From Methanobacteriota archaeon (GTDB lineage: Archaea; Thermoplasmatota; JASEFT01; JAUWIS01), in assembly GCA_030605245.1 (NCBI GenBank), contig JAUWIS010000034.1:1-7916 (forward strand): a stretch of DNA of 7,916 nucleotides. Reading direction: 5' to 3'. Shown one piece after another: positions 1 to 5,659 of the stretch. The first letter of the stretch is position 1, and every line of letters starts with the position of its first letter. The position numbers were made by a program, and so were the translations under genes. Under the pieces are notes generated by a model. The model saw only the letters and a list, made by a program, of their open reading frames with translations, was not told the origin of the DNA and ran no database searches.

Positions 1-870
1 AACACTGATTTTCATCATCTCCCTGACAGGCAACTTAACAAAATCCCATGACTTCTCTTTAACTGATAATGAAATAAAACCCTTAGGGTCCTCTCTTTCG
101 CCCCAGTCAATGCGCTCAACAGCACCAGTATAAATAATCTCAGTATTACCAATCTTACCCATGCTCTGGTGAAGATGTATATGTCCGAAAACAGCAAGGT
201 CAAGATTATCAGGTATCATCTCCTTTGTGAAAGAAAATTCACCAGGCATGATTTCAGGGCAGGATGTCTCCCTGATTTTTGCTCCCTCAACATAATAATG
301 AGCGAAAAGTATTTTATAATCCGCATCAGGTTCTGATTTTTTGGCAAGCCAGCTTTTTATTAATTTTTGCCCTGCTGTAAACATTTGCTCAGGAGGGATA
401 TCCTTCCCGATTTTTTCTTTCACCATTAACGCAATAGAATCAGGATGCATATACGGCATTATAAGACATCTAACCTTTTTATTATCAATAAAAATTTCCT
501 CAACAGATGGCTCCCTGTAAACATTAACATGGGGGTAGCCTCTGAAATCATCAATAGATGTGCCTTTTTTTGATGAATGCGGCTGGTCATGGTTACCAGC
601 AAGAATCCAGACACTTATATTTTTTTTTTCTAACGGCTCAATAACATCTTTTCTAATCATCTCCCTATAAGTTGGCGAAATATGGGTCCTGTCAAACAAA
701 TCCCCTGCAATAACAAAAAGTTTTGATTTGTTCTTAATAGCAAACTCTGCTGCCTTCACAAGGTTTTTATGGATATCAAGCGCTCTCTCAGATATTCCTG
801 TCTCAACATCCAGATTAAAGCCAAAGTTTATGCCCTCATGTACATCAGCAACAGCAACAATATCATTCAT
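1..870 (-). CDS. Mre11/SbcD-family double-strand-break repair nuclease, 3' end outside window
   Basis: 290 codons are open from ATG at 870 to the window edge; no stop is reached. Seen: a calcineurin-like phosphoesterase fold with D9-x-H11, GDLFD (56-60), GNHD (92-95), H191 in AHYYVEG and GHIH (229-232), the usual two-metal ligands of Mre11/SbcD. ERIDWGERED-PKGF (about 252-264) matches the end of the nuclease core in SbcD-like proteins. Known for the family: Mn-dependent exo/endonuclease working with the ATPase Rad50/SbcC in break repair. The usual length is about 370-420 residues, so the C-terminal capping and Rad50-binding part is missing only because the window ends. Start choice: ATG at 870 puts the DVH motif at the usual depth. 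There is no clear SD in the 23-nt gap after trmY, although that gap is AT-rich (TTTATA-like). The partner rad50/sbcC would be expected beyond position 1, which cannot be seen. It could also be a more general Mre11-like phosphoesterase. Confidence 0.9.
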   Translation of the reverse strand, partial: MNDIVAVADVHEGINFGFNLDVETGISERALDIHKNLVKAAEFAIKNKSKLFVIAGDLFDRTHISPTYREMIRKDVIEPLEKKNISVWILAGNHDQPHSSKKGTSIDDFRGYPHVNVYREPSVEEIFIDNKKVRCLIMPYMHPDSIALMVKEKIGKDIPPEQMFTAGQKLIKSWLAKKSEPDADYKILFAHYYVEGAKIRETSCPEIMPGEFSFTKEMIPDNLDLAVFGHIHLHQSMGKIGNTEIIYTGAVERIDWGEREDPKGFISLSVKEKSWDFVKLPVREMMKISV

Positions 871-893
871 CAATAATATATAGGTATAAAGGA

Positions 894-1535
894 TTAAAAA
901 TGTTTGCTGTTTCTCCTATCCATCTCATTATTCACAATCGTAATGCAGTGACTTGCATGCAATTTCACTGGTCCAAGACTAACTGTTTTTGCATTATGCT
1001 TTTTTAGGATTTCTTCCTCATCCTCTGTTAAATCCTTTTGGCCACCAAGAACAAAAACAGCATCATTCTGAAGATCCATCTGTCTTACATCCTCCCCCTC
1101 CTCCTTTAAATATACAATTTCTCGCCTGATGTCTTCACCAGTTTCTTTCAAATATATTATCTGGTTTTCCAAATCCTTTAAAAGCTCCTCAAAATTTTTT
1201 CCTGAAACATAAATACCCGGTGTTGACCTAATTTCCTCATTTTTTATTTCTTTCATCAGAGCATTCCTGATAAGCGCGCCGGTGCTTCTTTCATCAGGGT
1301 TCAGATATTTTAATTCAGAGCCGACTAAATGAACCGTTTTTGGTGGCTCAGGCTCACCAAGAAGAACAAGATATATTTCAGTATCCCTCCTTATATCTCC
1401 AGATAAAAAAAATGCGGCATTTATGCATCTGAGAAGAATATCAAGCCTGCCTGTTGAGGCACATAAATCATTCAGGTTAAAATCGGATGATGTTTTGACC
1501 CTGTGACCAATGATAACGAAAGAGCGCATATTCAT
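894..1535 (-). CDS. trmY: tRNA (pseudouridine(54)-N(1))-methyltransferase TrmY
   Basis: 213 residues. Family knowledge: TrmY is an archaeal SPOUT methyltransferase that uses S-adenosylmethionine to convert pseudouridine 54 in the tRNA T-loop to N1-methylpseudouridine. Seen: the N-terminal block STGRLDILLRCINAAFFLSG (27-46) followed by DIRRD, then VGSELKYLNPDER (71-83), STPGIYV (104-110), and the C-terminal knot region FVLGGQKDL (161-169) and SLGPVKLHASHCITIVNN (186-203), in the order and spacing I recall for the M. jannaschii enzyme. The length is close to that protein. Start: ATG at 1535; a second ATG two codons on (1529) is equally possible, and neither has a clear SD. It lies 80 nt after the surface-protein stop and 23 nt before the Mre11-like gene, probably as an operon with the latter. 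Odd: residues 125-152 hold a 14-residue tandem duplication (see the repeat entry). Confidence 0.93.
   Translation of the reverse strand: MNMRSFVIIGHRVKTSSDFNLNDLCASTGRLDILLRCINAAFFLSGDIRRDTEIYLVLLGEPEPPKTVHLVGSELKYLNPDERSTGALIRNALMKEIKNEEIRSTPGIYVSGKNFEELLKDLENQIIYLKETGEDIRREIVYLKEEGEDVRQMDLQNDAVFVLGGQKDLTEDEEEILKKHNAKTVSLGPVKLHASHCITIVNNEMDRRNSKHF
1080..1163 (-). repeat. Tandem 14-codon duplication inside trmY
   Basis: Copy 1 is 1122-1163 (residues 125-138, QIIYLKETGEDIRR) and copy 2 is 1080-1121 (residues 139-152, EIVYLKEEGEDVRQ). Nine of 14 residues are identical and the rest are mostly conservative. Almost every codon differs, largely at third positions (TTG/TTA, AAA/AAG, GAA/GAG, GAC/GAT). 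The M. jannaschii TrmY, as I recall it, has a single such segment here, so this is an old in-frame duplication kept by selection on the protein, or convergent repeat wording. Confidence 0.8.
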
Positions 1536-1615
1536 GAATGGATGTGAGACATTAACAATTTTTCCAACAGATTAGTTGTAAGTGTTACTTAATGCTTTCC
1601 CATGTATTTTGGTAT

Positions 1616-2392
1616 TTAAGGATTCTCTGGTATTTTACCTTTCTTTTTCTTTGTTACAGCAACTGCTGCAGCCGCTATAATGATAATTGCGATAACAGCA
1701 GCTACACCTGCATATAATGCCCAGTTAACCGCAGGTGTTGGAGTAACGGCAGCTGATTCAGCCATAGGCGCAAATATTGTAAGATGCGTTACATTTGCAT
1801 ACACAACCTTGTTCTCAGTATCCACACTAGTATTCTCGCAGACAGCCCATTCAGTCCCAGTCCAGTAGTACATTTTAAGTGATAACTCATCAACACCTGA
1901 AGGTATATCACTCTTCGTGTAAGGTACTGTGACATTAACCCAATTTATATTTATTGTTTGAGATGGATTGATATCGACAAATTTATCAATACTTTCTTTA
2001 CCAGTGGGGGCTGGTCCAGGCGATGTTTCAGAAGTAACAACTATATCCCCGGTGCCTGTGTACTCTGCCGTAACCGTAGCACCCGTTGTAACTTCAGTTT
2101 TTGTTGTCACAGTATCTGTAGTAGTGGTGACAACATTTGAGAGTGGAGACCAGTTTGACACCTCGTCTGCTGTCTTGAGTGCAAAATAGTATGGTGTGCC
2201 TGAGTCTAAACCAGGTACTACAAATGTCTCAGTTGTACCAGTAATACTTGGTTCCGGCTCATCCGTGCATTGTATTGCATCATCCCATGTTGTATCATTT
2301 ACCTCGGTGGCATTATATCTAATATCATATTCTGTTGCAGTTCCTAGGGTACCATTGTCACCTGGTGCAGTCCATGTTAGTGTAATACGGTT
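1616..2392 (-). CDS. In-frame C-terminal continuation of the surface protein: FnIII-like repeat 2, surface module, membrane anchor
   Basis: This stretch continues the frame of the upstream 533-codon segment without any shift (whole frame 3994 to 1616, 793 codons) after one TAA. In full-frame numbering it encodes the rest of a second fibronectin type III-like repeat (about 535-623; TLTWTAPGD, YDIRYN, PYYFALKTADE, NWSP), a Thr/Pro-rich linker, and a beta-rich module at about 682-744 (VPYTKSDIP-GVDE-LKMYYWTGTEW...NVTHLTIFAP), a pattern seen in archaeal surface proteins. It ends with a transmembrane helix (about 758-781) and a KKKKGK tail. The only start codon giving a long product inside is GTG at 2161, which has no SD and would cut the FnIII repeat, so independent translation is unlikely. 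The likely role is to tether the propeller to the membrane. Whether it is translated depends on the TAA: real nonsense mutation, readthrough, or sequence error. Confidence 0.75.
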   Translation of the reverse strand, partial: NRITLTWTAPGDNGTLGTATEYDIRYNATEVNDTTWDDAIQCTDEPEPSITGTTETFVVPGLDSGTPYYFALKTADEVSNWSPLSNVVTTTTDTVTTKTEVTTGATVTAEYTGTGDIVVTSETSPGPAPTGKESIDKFVDINPSQTININWVNVTVPYTKSDIPSGVDELSLKMYYWTGTEWAVCENTSVDTENKVVYANVTHLTIFAPMAESAAVTPTPAVNWALYAGVAAVIAIIIIAAAAVAVTKKKKGKIPENP

Positions 2393-2776
2393 TTATGTTG
2401 GATCGCTTGCAACCAGATCTGTTACTGCATTTGGTGCCCAGTCATCCAGTGTTTTCCCAGAAGCAACATTGGAGATTGTTGGAGACCAGTTAGGTATTTC
2501 ATCTGCTGTTTTCATTGCGAAATAATATGTTGTGTCATTGTTCAGATTTGGAACTGTGAATGTCTCAGCAATTCCGCCTGCTTGCGGTGTTGGCGGAGTT
2601 GTAACCTGTGTTGCATCAGCCCAGTTTGCTTCTGTAATATCTGACGTAGAATACCTGATGTCATATGTTGTTGCAGTTCCAAGAGCAAAATTATCGCCCG
2701 GGGCAGTCCATGTCAGATCAATAGAGTTGGTTGTTGGATTGTCTGCAACCAAATTGGTTACCGCATTTGGCCATGT
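2105..2776 (-). repeat. Two tandem fibronectin type III-like repeats, period 112 codons (336 bp)
   Basis: Copy A is about 2441-2776 (residues 407-518) and copy B about 2105-2440 (519-630). Shared landmarks sit exactly 336 bp apart: PNAVT-LVA, LTWTAPGDN, LGTAT-YDIRY, YYFA-KTADE and NWSP. Copies are similar but clearly diverged. The in-frame TAA lies near the start of copy B. Confidence 0.85.
2393..2395 (-). other. In-frame TAA separating the two halves of the surface-protein frame
   Basis: Codon 534 reads TAA between ...DLVASDPT and NRITLTWTAPGD.... It aligns exactly with Thr422 (ACC) of the first FnIII-like repeat, 112 codons earlier. Frame, composition and domain content are intact on both sides, so only this codon interrupts a 792-residue protein. 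A single change from TCA (Ser), common at this kind of position, would produce it; that ancestor is inferred. Confidence 0.9.
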
Positions 2777-3994
2777 AGCATCGGGTGCCTGAGAGAAATA
2801 AGTCTTTGTAGGGCCAGTCCCTGTCGCCCTATTATCCTCCCATACAACATATACCTCAGTATCATTACCCACTGCTAAGGACGGGAATCCATAGACCGAT
2901 GTTGCTTGAGTAGGTTCATCATTTACTTTAATATTCGTGTTAAATGATGTGCCGCCATCTGTTGAGTTAGCAAAATAAAAATCTATTATACTTCCAGGAT
3001 TATTTCTTGAATCTTCCCATACTACAAATATCTTTCCGCATGGATGAACTGCAAGCGATGGGTTTTCGTATCCTCCTTCTGTTGTGACATCATTCACCTT
3101 TACACTGGAGCCAAACGTTGCACCGCCATCGGAGGAGGTAACACTAATATCATTTCCACCCCACGCGACGTATATTTTTCCATCAGGACCGACCCCGATG
3201 GATGGGCTGGTCGCTTCTCCTTCCGTAGGTAAGTCATCCACTCGGACTCGGGAAGTGAACGTTTCCCCCCCATCAGTCGATTTAGCATAAAATATATGTG
3301 AAGTTACCCCAGCTTCTCCATTTTCCCATGCGACATGGATGTTGTCATCTTTATCTATCGCAATCGAGGGCATATCGTTACTTACATCACTGGCATTGTT
3401 TACCACGACATCAATACCAAATGTTGTTCCATCCATTGATTTATCAAGGTAAATATCTTCATCAGCACCACCCCATGTAACGTAGATTACACCACTACTA
3501 TTAACCGCTATATCTGGATGTGTCAAATCACTGGTATTTGAATCACTAACCTTAATTTTTTCTCCAAATGTGTTTCCGCCATTAATAGACATAGTATAAT
3601 AAATATCACGCTTACCAGTAGTATAACTTCGGAGCCAAACAACATATATATTATTTTCACCATAGGCCGCAATCGCAGGCTCCTCATCTAGATAGTCAGC
3701 ATATTGGTCTCGGGAAACAACCGTCCATTTAGTAAAATTATTACCCCCGTCACTTGATTTATCTAAATTAATACTTGGCTCTTCCTCTACAACATAGATA
3801 GTTCCTGTACTACTGAGGGCAATGTCACACCACCAGCTTCCAGACTCGTTATCGCTAAGTTGCACATTTGTTCCAAAAACTTCCGCTTTCACATTCTGCG
3901 TGTTCATTCCAGTAAAAACAGCAAAAACCATAACAAAAACTGCTATGACAACTGTTGTTTTTATTCCGAACCTATAAACATCTATTTTTTTCAT
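2393..3994 (-). CDS. Secreted Asp-box (BNR-like) beta-propeller protein with FnIII-like domain; ends at an in-frame TAA
   Basis: 533 codons before TAA. Seen: a signal peptide (basic start, hydrophobic 13-29, likely cleavage after VKA at 37). Then come propeller repeats with six Asp boxes, S-x-D/N-x-G-x-T/N-F at residues 80-87, 136-143, 186-192 (one residue short), 239-246, 287-294 and 344-351, and about seven IYVVW/IYVAW-type strands. Next is one full fibronectin type III-like repeat (about 407-518) and the first 15 residues of a second. Asp boxes are structural and occur in sialidases and many other propellers; no sialidase FRIP motif is present, so no enzyme activity is claimed. Start: ATG at 3994 with SD GGAGG 7 nt upstream and TTATAAATA behind it. 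As written, the product would be secreted without an anchor; the missing module and transmembrane helix follow in frame (1616-2392). Role inferred: cell-surface binding or adhesion. Substrate unknown. Confidence 0.88.
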   Translation of the reverse strand: MKKIDVYRFGIKTTVVIAVFVMVFAVFTGMNTQNVKAEVFGTNVQLSDNESGSWWCDIALSSTGTIYVVEEEPSINLDKSSDGGNNFTKWTVVSRDQYADYLDEEPAIAAYGENNIYVVWLRSYTTGKRDIYYTMSINGGNTFGEKIKVSDSNTSDLTHPDIAVNSSGVIYVTWGGADEDIYLDKSMDGTTFGIDVVVNNASDVSNDMPSIAIDKDDNIHVAWENGEAGVTSHIFYAKSTDGGETFTSRVRVDDLPTEGEATSPSIGVGPDGKIYVAWGGNDISVTSSDGGATFGSSVKVNDVTTEGGYENPSLAVHPCGKIFVVWEDSRNNPGSIIDFYFANSTDGGTSFNTNIKVNDEPTQATSVYGFPSLAVGNDTEVYVVWEDNRATGTGPTKTYFSQAPDATWPNAVTNLVADNPTTNSIDLTWTAPGDNFALGTATTYDIRYSTSDITEANWADATQVTTPPTPQAGGIAETFTVPNLNNDTTYYFAMKTADEIPNWSPTISNVASGKTLDDWAPNAVTDLVASDPT

Positions 3995-4047
3995 ACCTAT
4001 TCCTCCAAGAATAAGATAGACTAACGAATATTTAAGTTTATTTATAA
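3995..4047 (-). promoter_or_regulatory. TATA box and Shine-Dalgarno of the propeller gene
   Basis: On the minus strand, TTATAAATA occupies 4047-4039, placing a start of transcription near 4017 by the usual archaeal spacing (inference). SD GGAGG is at 4006-4002, 7 nt before ATG 3994. The predicted leader is about 20-25 nt. Confidence 0.6.
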
Positions 4048-4120
4048 TGATTGAATGGGTTTGGATGATTAAAACAGTTTTCTTGGATTTTGATTAAATG
4101 CCCGTAACCCGTTGTTGTTT

Positions 4121-4127
4121 GAGGTGA
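4121..4127 (+). promoter_or_regulatory. Shine-Dalgarno of the 28-residue ORF
   Basis: GAGGTGA, fully complementary to the usual archaeal 16S rRNA 3' end, lies 9 nt before ATG 4137. It is the best SD match in the window and is the main reason to accept the very short ORF that follows. Its promoter is not clear; the AT-rich stretch near 4031-4047 could serve both directions. Confidence 0.6.
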
Positions 4128-4136
4128 AAAAACTTT

Positions 4137-4223
4137 ATGTCGTGTGGTAAAAAAGTGTGTGGTAAAAAGAAAACAAAGGCCAAGAAGAAAGTTGTGAAAA
4201 AGAAATCTTCAAAGAAAAGATAA
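4137..4223 (+). CDS. 28-residue lysine-rich small protein with CGKK repeat
   Basis: ATG at 4137 to TAA at 4221-4223. The product begins MSCGKKVCGKKKTKAKKK and ends KKSSKKR. Fifteen of 28 residues are Lys or Arg, there is not one acidic residue, and the only two cysteines sit in a repeated C-G-K-K unit (Cys3 and Cys8), encoded by a 15-bp near-repeat (TGTGGTAAAAA). The perfect SD GAGGTGA 9 nt upstream supports translation. I do not recognise the family. The composition resembles nucleic-acid-binding tails of archaeal and eukaryotic proteins, so binding to DNA or RNA is a reasonable inference, and the cysteine pair could bind metal or form a dimer, but nothing here proves either. It is transcribed divergently from the propeller gene and in the same direction as the lipoprotein gene 195 nt downstream. 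Low-complexity A-rich DNA can yield Lys-rich ORFs by chance, hence moderate confidence. Confidence 0.6.
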   Translation: MSCGKKVCGKKKTKAKKKVVKKKSSKKR

Positions 4224-4227
4224 GTTC

Positions 4228-4275
4228 GGATATAACACCAAAACGGAAGGATATACGACATTTATGTCGGATATA
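4228..4275 (+). repeat. Three direct repeats of GGATATA at 20-21 bp spacing
   Basis: GGATATA starts at 4228, 4249 and 4269. The first and third are preceded by TC (TCGGATATA). Spacing of about two helical turns would place the copies on one DNA face, as in operators for multimeric regulators. That function is inference. Confidence 0.5.
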
Positions 4276-4277
4276 CC
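4249..4277. promoter_or_regulatory. Imperfect dyad / hairpin upstream of the lipoprotein gene
   Basis: The arms CGACAT and ATGTCG (4256-4261, 4264-4269) flank TT. Pairing continues outward through one mismatch, four A/T pairs, a bulge and two G/C pairs (GGATATA... against ...GATATACC). No T-run follows, so it does not look like a terminator. It may be a regulator site or an RNA hairpin between the 28-residue ORF and the lipoprotein gene. The ATG of the possible 49-residue ORF lies in its right arm. Confidence 0.45.
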
Positions 4278-4413
4278 GAAATTATACGCAATCGTGAGCG
4301 AAACGTTTAAGAAGGAAAAAGGGTATAGGAACTTGGGCATGTGGCTATCCAAAAAGTATAAAACACCCTTCCTCGTTGGGTGTAGAAGGAACTATGCAAT
4401 AAAAGGGAGATGA
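4264..4413 (+). CDS. Possible 49-residue protein, unknown
   Basis: Open from ATG 4264 to TGA 4411-4413. The product starts MSDIPKLYAIVSETFKKEKG and ends TPFLVGCRRNYAIKGR. Composition is protein-like (mixed helix-forming and aromatic residues, 13 Lys/Arg), and its stop overlaps the ATG at 4410 in an ATGA arrangement. Against it: no proper SD (GGAAGG is 13 nt away), the start lies within a DNA dyad, and the TATA box assigned to the lipoprotein gene lies inside it. I do not recognise a family. It may be a small gene, a remnant of a longer one, or chance. Confidence 0.3.
   Translation: MSDIPKLYAIVSETFKKEKGYRNLGMWLSKKYKTPFLVGCRRNYAIKGR
4356..4363 (+). promoter_or_regulatory. Probable TATA box of the lipoprotein gene
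   Basis: GTATAAAA within an A-rich context; usual spacing would start transcription near 4384, giving a leader of about 35 nt. Between box and predicted start lies ACACCC-(9 nt)-GGGTGT (4363-4368, 4378-4383). An alternative pairing CCTTC/GAAGG (4367-4371, 4385-4389) would exclude it. Confidence 0.5.
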
Positions 4414-4414
4414 T
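4406..4414 (+). promoter_or_regulatory. Shine-Dalgarno that decides the lipoprotein start
   Basis: GGAGATGAT matches the archaeal consensus GGAGGTGAT at 8 of 9 positions and lies 4 nt (core GGAG 9 nt) before ATG 4419. The earlier ATG at 4410 is inside this site, so 4419 is the better start. Confidence 0.6.
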
Positions 4415-4418
4415 AAAA

Positions 4419-4847
4419 ATGGTGAGAAATAAAACACTGGTAATAGGGATATGTGCACTTATACTAATAGTTGTTTTTAGTAGCGGATGCATAGATTTTG
4501 GTGGTGAGAAAGAAGAAGAGTCTGAAGAAGGCGAAGGTACTCCTAAAACAACCACGTACTCGGGAACATGGTCGGGCACATGGCAAGGTTACCCTGTAAG
4601 TGGCACTTGTGAACTTACTGTCGATTTCGATAATGGTACTGTAAGCGGGTCGATCTCTGGTGACGCTGAATCAACACTGAGCGGTAGTGCCACAGAATCT
4701 GGATTAACCGCTAGCGGAACTGTGTCCAGTTACCCCGTTACCTGGACAGGCAGCTTCTCCGCGGATCAGTCTTCAATTTCAGGGGATTGGAGTGACGACG
4801 ACCCCGAAGATATTGGATCTGGTACCTGGAACGCCGCAGCAGTGTAG
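4419..4847 (+). CDS. Small secreted lipoprotein with acidic linker and beta-rich domain
   Basis: 142 residues from ATG 4419 (145 if ATG 4410 is used). Seen: basic N-terminus, a hydrophobic stretch at about 7-20, and a lipobox-like FSSGC with Cys24 as the likely lipid attachment site. A Glu-rich linker follows (about 29-39, EKEEESEEGEG), then a Gly/Ser/Thr/Trp domain. That domain appears to have two related halves: SGTWSGTWQGYPVSG... to GSISGD, and SGTVSSYPVTWTGSF... to SISGDW, which suggests a beta-sandwich or barrel built from a duplicated unit. I do not recognise a named family; similar GTWSG wording occurs in exported proteins of unknown function. It would be anchored to the outer face of the cytoplasmic membrane. 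The stop is TAG, with TAA two codons later. It is convergent with the 185-residue membrane protein gene and downstream of two possible small ORFs. Confidence 0.85.
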   Translation: MVRNKTLVIGICALILIVVFSSGCIDFGGEKEEESEEGEGTPKTTTYSGTWSGTWQGYPVSGTCELTVDFDNGTVSGSISGDAESTLSGSATESGLTASGTVSSYPVTWTGSFSADQSSISGDWSDDDPEDIGSGTWNAAAV

Positions 4848-5101
4848 TCTTAACACTTTTTGAGAGTGGTTTCTGGCATGATCATGAAGAATTACATCAA
4901 GTCTGCGAAGGATTTCTATCCTATTTCTATCGATGATAAGAGCAAATATTGTTGTTGAGGGGGAAGTTAAAAAAGAAAAGGTTTAGCGCAGTTTTCTTGA
5001 TATCATTTCTAAAATGGATCCCACCAACAATCACTACGGAAGTATCAGGCACACAACTATTTTCCAAAGCAACTTTTCGATGCCTATCCCCTCCAAACCA
5101 T
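4848..5101. other. Convergent intergenic region, no supported gene
   Basis: 254 bp between the ends of the lipoprotein gene and the 185-residue membrane protein gene. A T5 run at 4857-4861 may aid termination of the lipoprotein transcript. Short readable pieces exist on both strands, such as plus-strand 4933-4986 (begins MIRANIVVEGEV) and 4878-4958 (26 codons). None has an SD or adequate length. It may contain decayed coding sequence. Confidence 0.5.
4857..4861 (+). terminator. Weak T-run terminator after the lipoprotein gene
   Basis: TTTTT begins 10 nt after the TAG stop. Archaeal RNA polymerase can stop at oligo-T without a hairpin; only a four-base CACT/AGTG pairing is visible around it. 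This run is short. Confidence 0.25.
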
Positions 5102-5659
5102 TCAACGGGTTTCCCTGTACCTTACAAATCCTCCAAGCATCAGTATCAAACTCGCAATCAGTGAAAGATACAGACCAACACCAGGACTGGCACGTAATGC
5201 GCCCCAGAAAATACTGCTCCAGAATGCTATCTCAACAAAAGCCCAGATTGTGTTAAGAAGCGCTAGACCACCCAGTCCAAGGATGCCTATGCCGATGTAG
5301 CAGAGTTTTATCTCTTTGATGTTTTTTGTGATTAATTCATCTATAAACAATAGTATTATTGCAAGTATGGATAATCCTATTACATAGGAGCTACCACCGT
5401 ATGAATACTCATAGCCAAACCATGATTTGTAGGTTGCCCATGGTAGAAAACCACCAATGATGAGTAGTATGCTTCCGAGTAATGCAATTTTTTTACCTTT
5501 TGAAAAGGTTAAAGGATTAAGGTTGATTGGCAACTGTTTCGGCTGATAAGCCGATTGGTATTGCGGAGGGGACTGCGGAGATACTGGCTGGTAGGGTGGT
5601 GGTTGCTGATAGGATTGTGGAGGGGACGGAGGTGGTGTCTGCTGATAAGATGTTGTCAT
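5102..5659 (-). CDS. Pro/Gln/Tyr-rich membrane protein with four predicted helices, function unknown
   Basis: 185 residues. Seen: residues 1-45 are a low-complexity Pro/Gln/Tyr/Ser segment (repeated SYQQ-PPP and PPQYQ units), hydrophilic and probably disordered in the cytoplasm. Four hydrophobic segments follow at about 58-76 (ending GGFLPWAT), 92-106, 118-138 and 161-178, and the tail is RYRETR. The shape (disordered Pro-rich head, first helix ending GxFLPW, last helix ending GGF) is common among small prokaryotic membrane proteins of unknown function; I do not assign a family. Start: ATG 5659 overlaps the TGA of the upstream gene (ATGA), with GGAGAGG/AGGAG just before it, so it is translationally coupled to the PGF-CTERM-like protein. 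Co-production suggests a role at the membrane connected with that exported protein, such as its display or transport, but this is inference. Confidence 0.85.
   Translation of the reverse strand: MTTSYQQTPPPSPPQSYQQPPPYQPVSPQSPPQYQSAYQPKQLPINLNPLTFSKGKKIALLGSILLIIGGFLPWATYKSWFGYEYSYGGSSYVIGLSILAIILLFIDELITKNIKEIKLCYIGIGILGLGGLALLNTIWAFVEIAFWSSIFWGALRASPGVGLYLSLIASLILMLGGFVRYRETR

Noticed and set aside
1958..2792. Plus-strand ORFs across the FnIII-like region
   Set aside because: They mirror the conserved minus-strand repeat; their Val/Ser-rich sequence is the complement of Thr/Asn-rich coding.
2393..3994. Sialidase activity for the Asp-box protein
   Set aside because: Asp boxes are structural; no FRIP motif or arginine triad arrangement can be seen.
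4363..4391. Attenuator or riboswitch from mutually exclusive hairpins
   Set aside because: The stems are only 5-6 bp and lie mostly upstream of the predicted transcript start; no known riboswitch pattern is seen.
4930..5121. Minus-strand 64-codon open stretch containing VPDTSVVIVGG, like the start of a PIN domain
   Set aside because: Only about seven residues match, the following residues do not fit a PIN domain, there is no convincing start or SD, and it overlaps the end of the 185-residue gene.
4949..5256. Plus-strand ORFs at 4949-5164 and 5014-5256
   Set aside because: No SD, unnatural composition, and largely antisense to the well-supported membrane protein gene.
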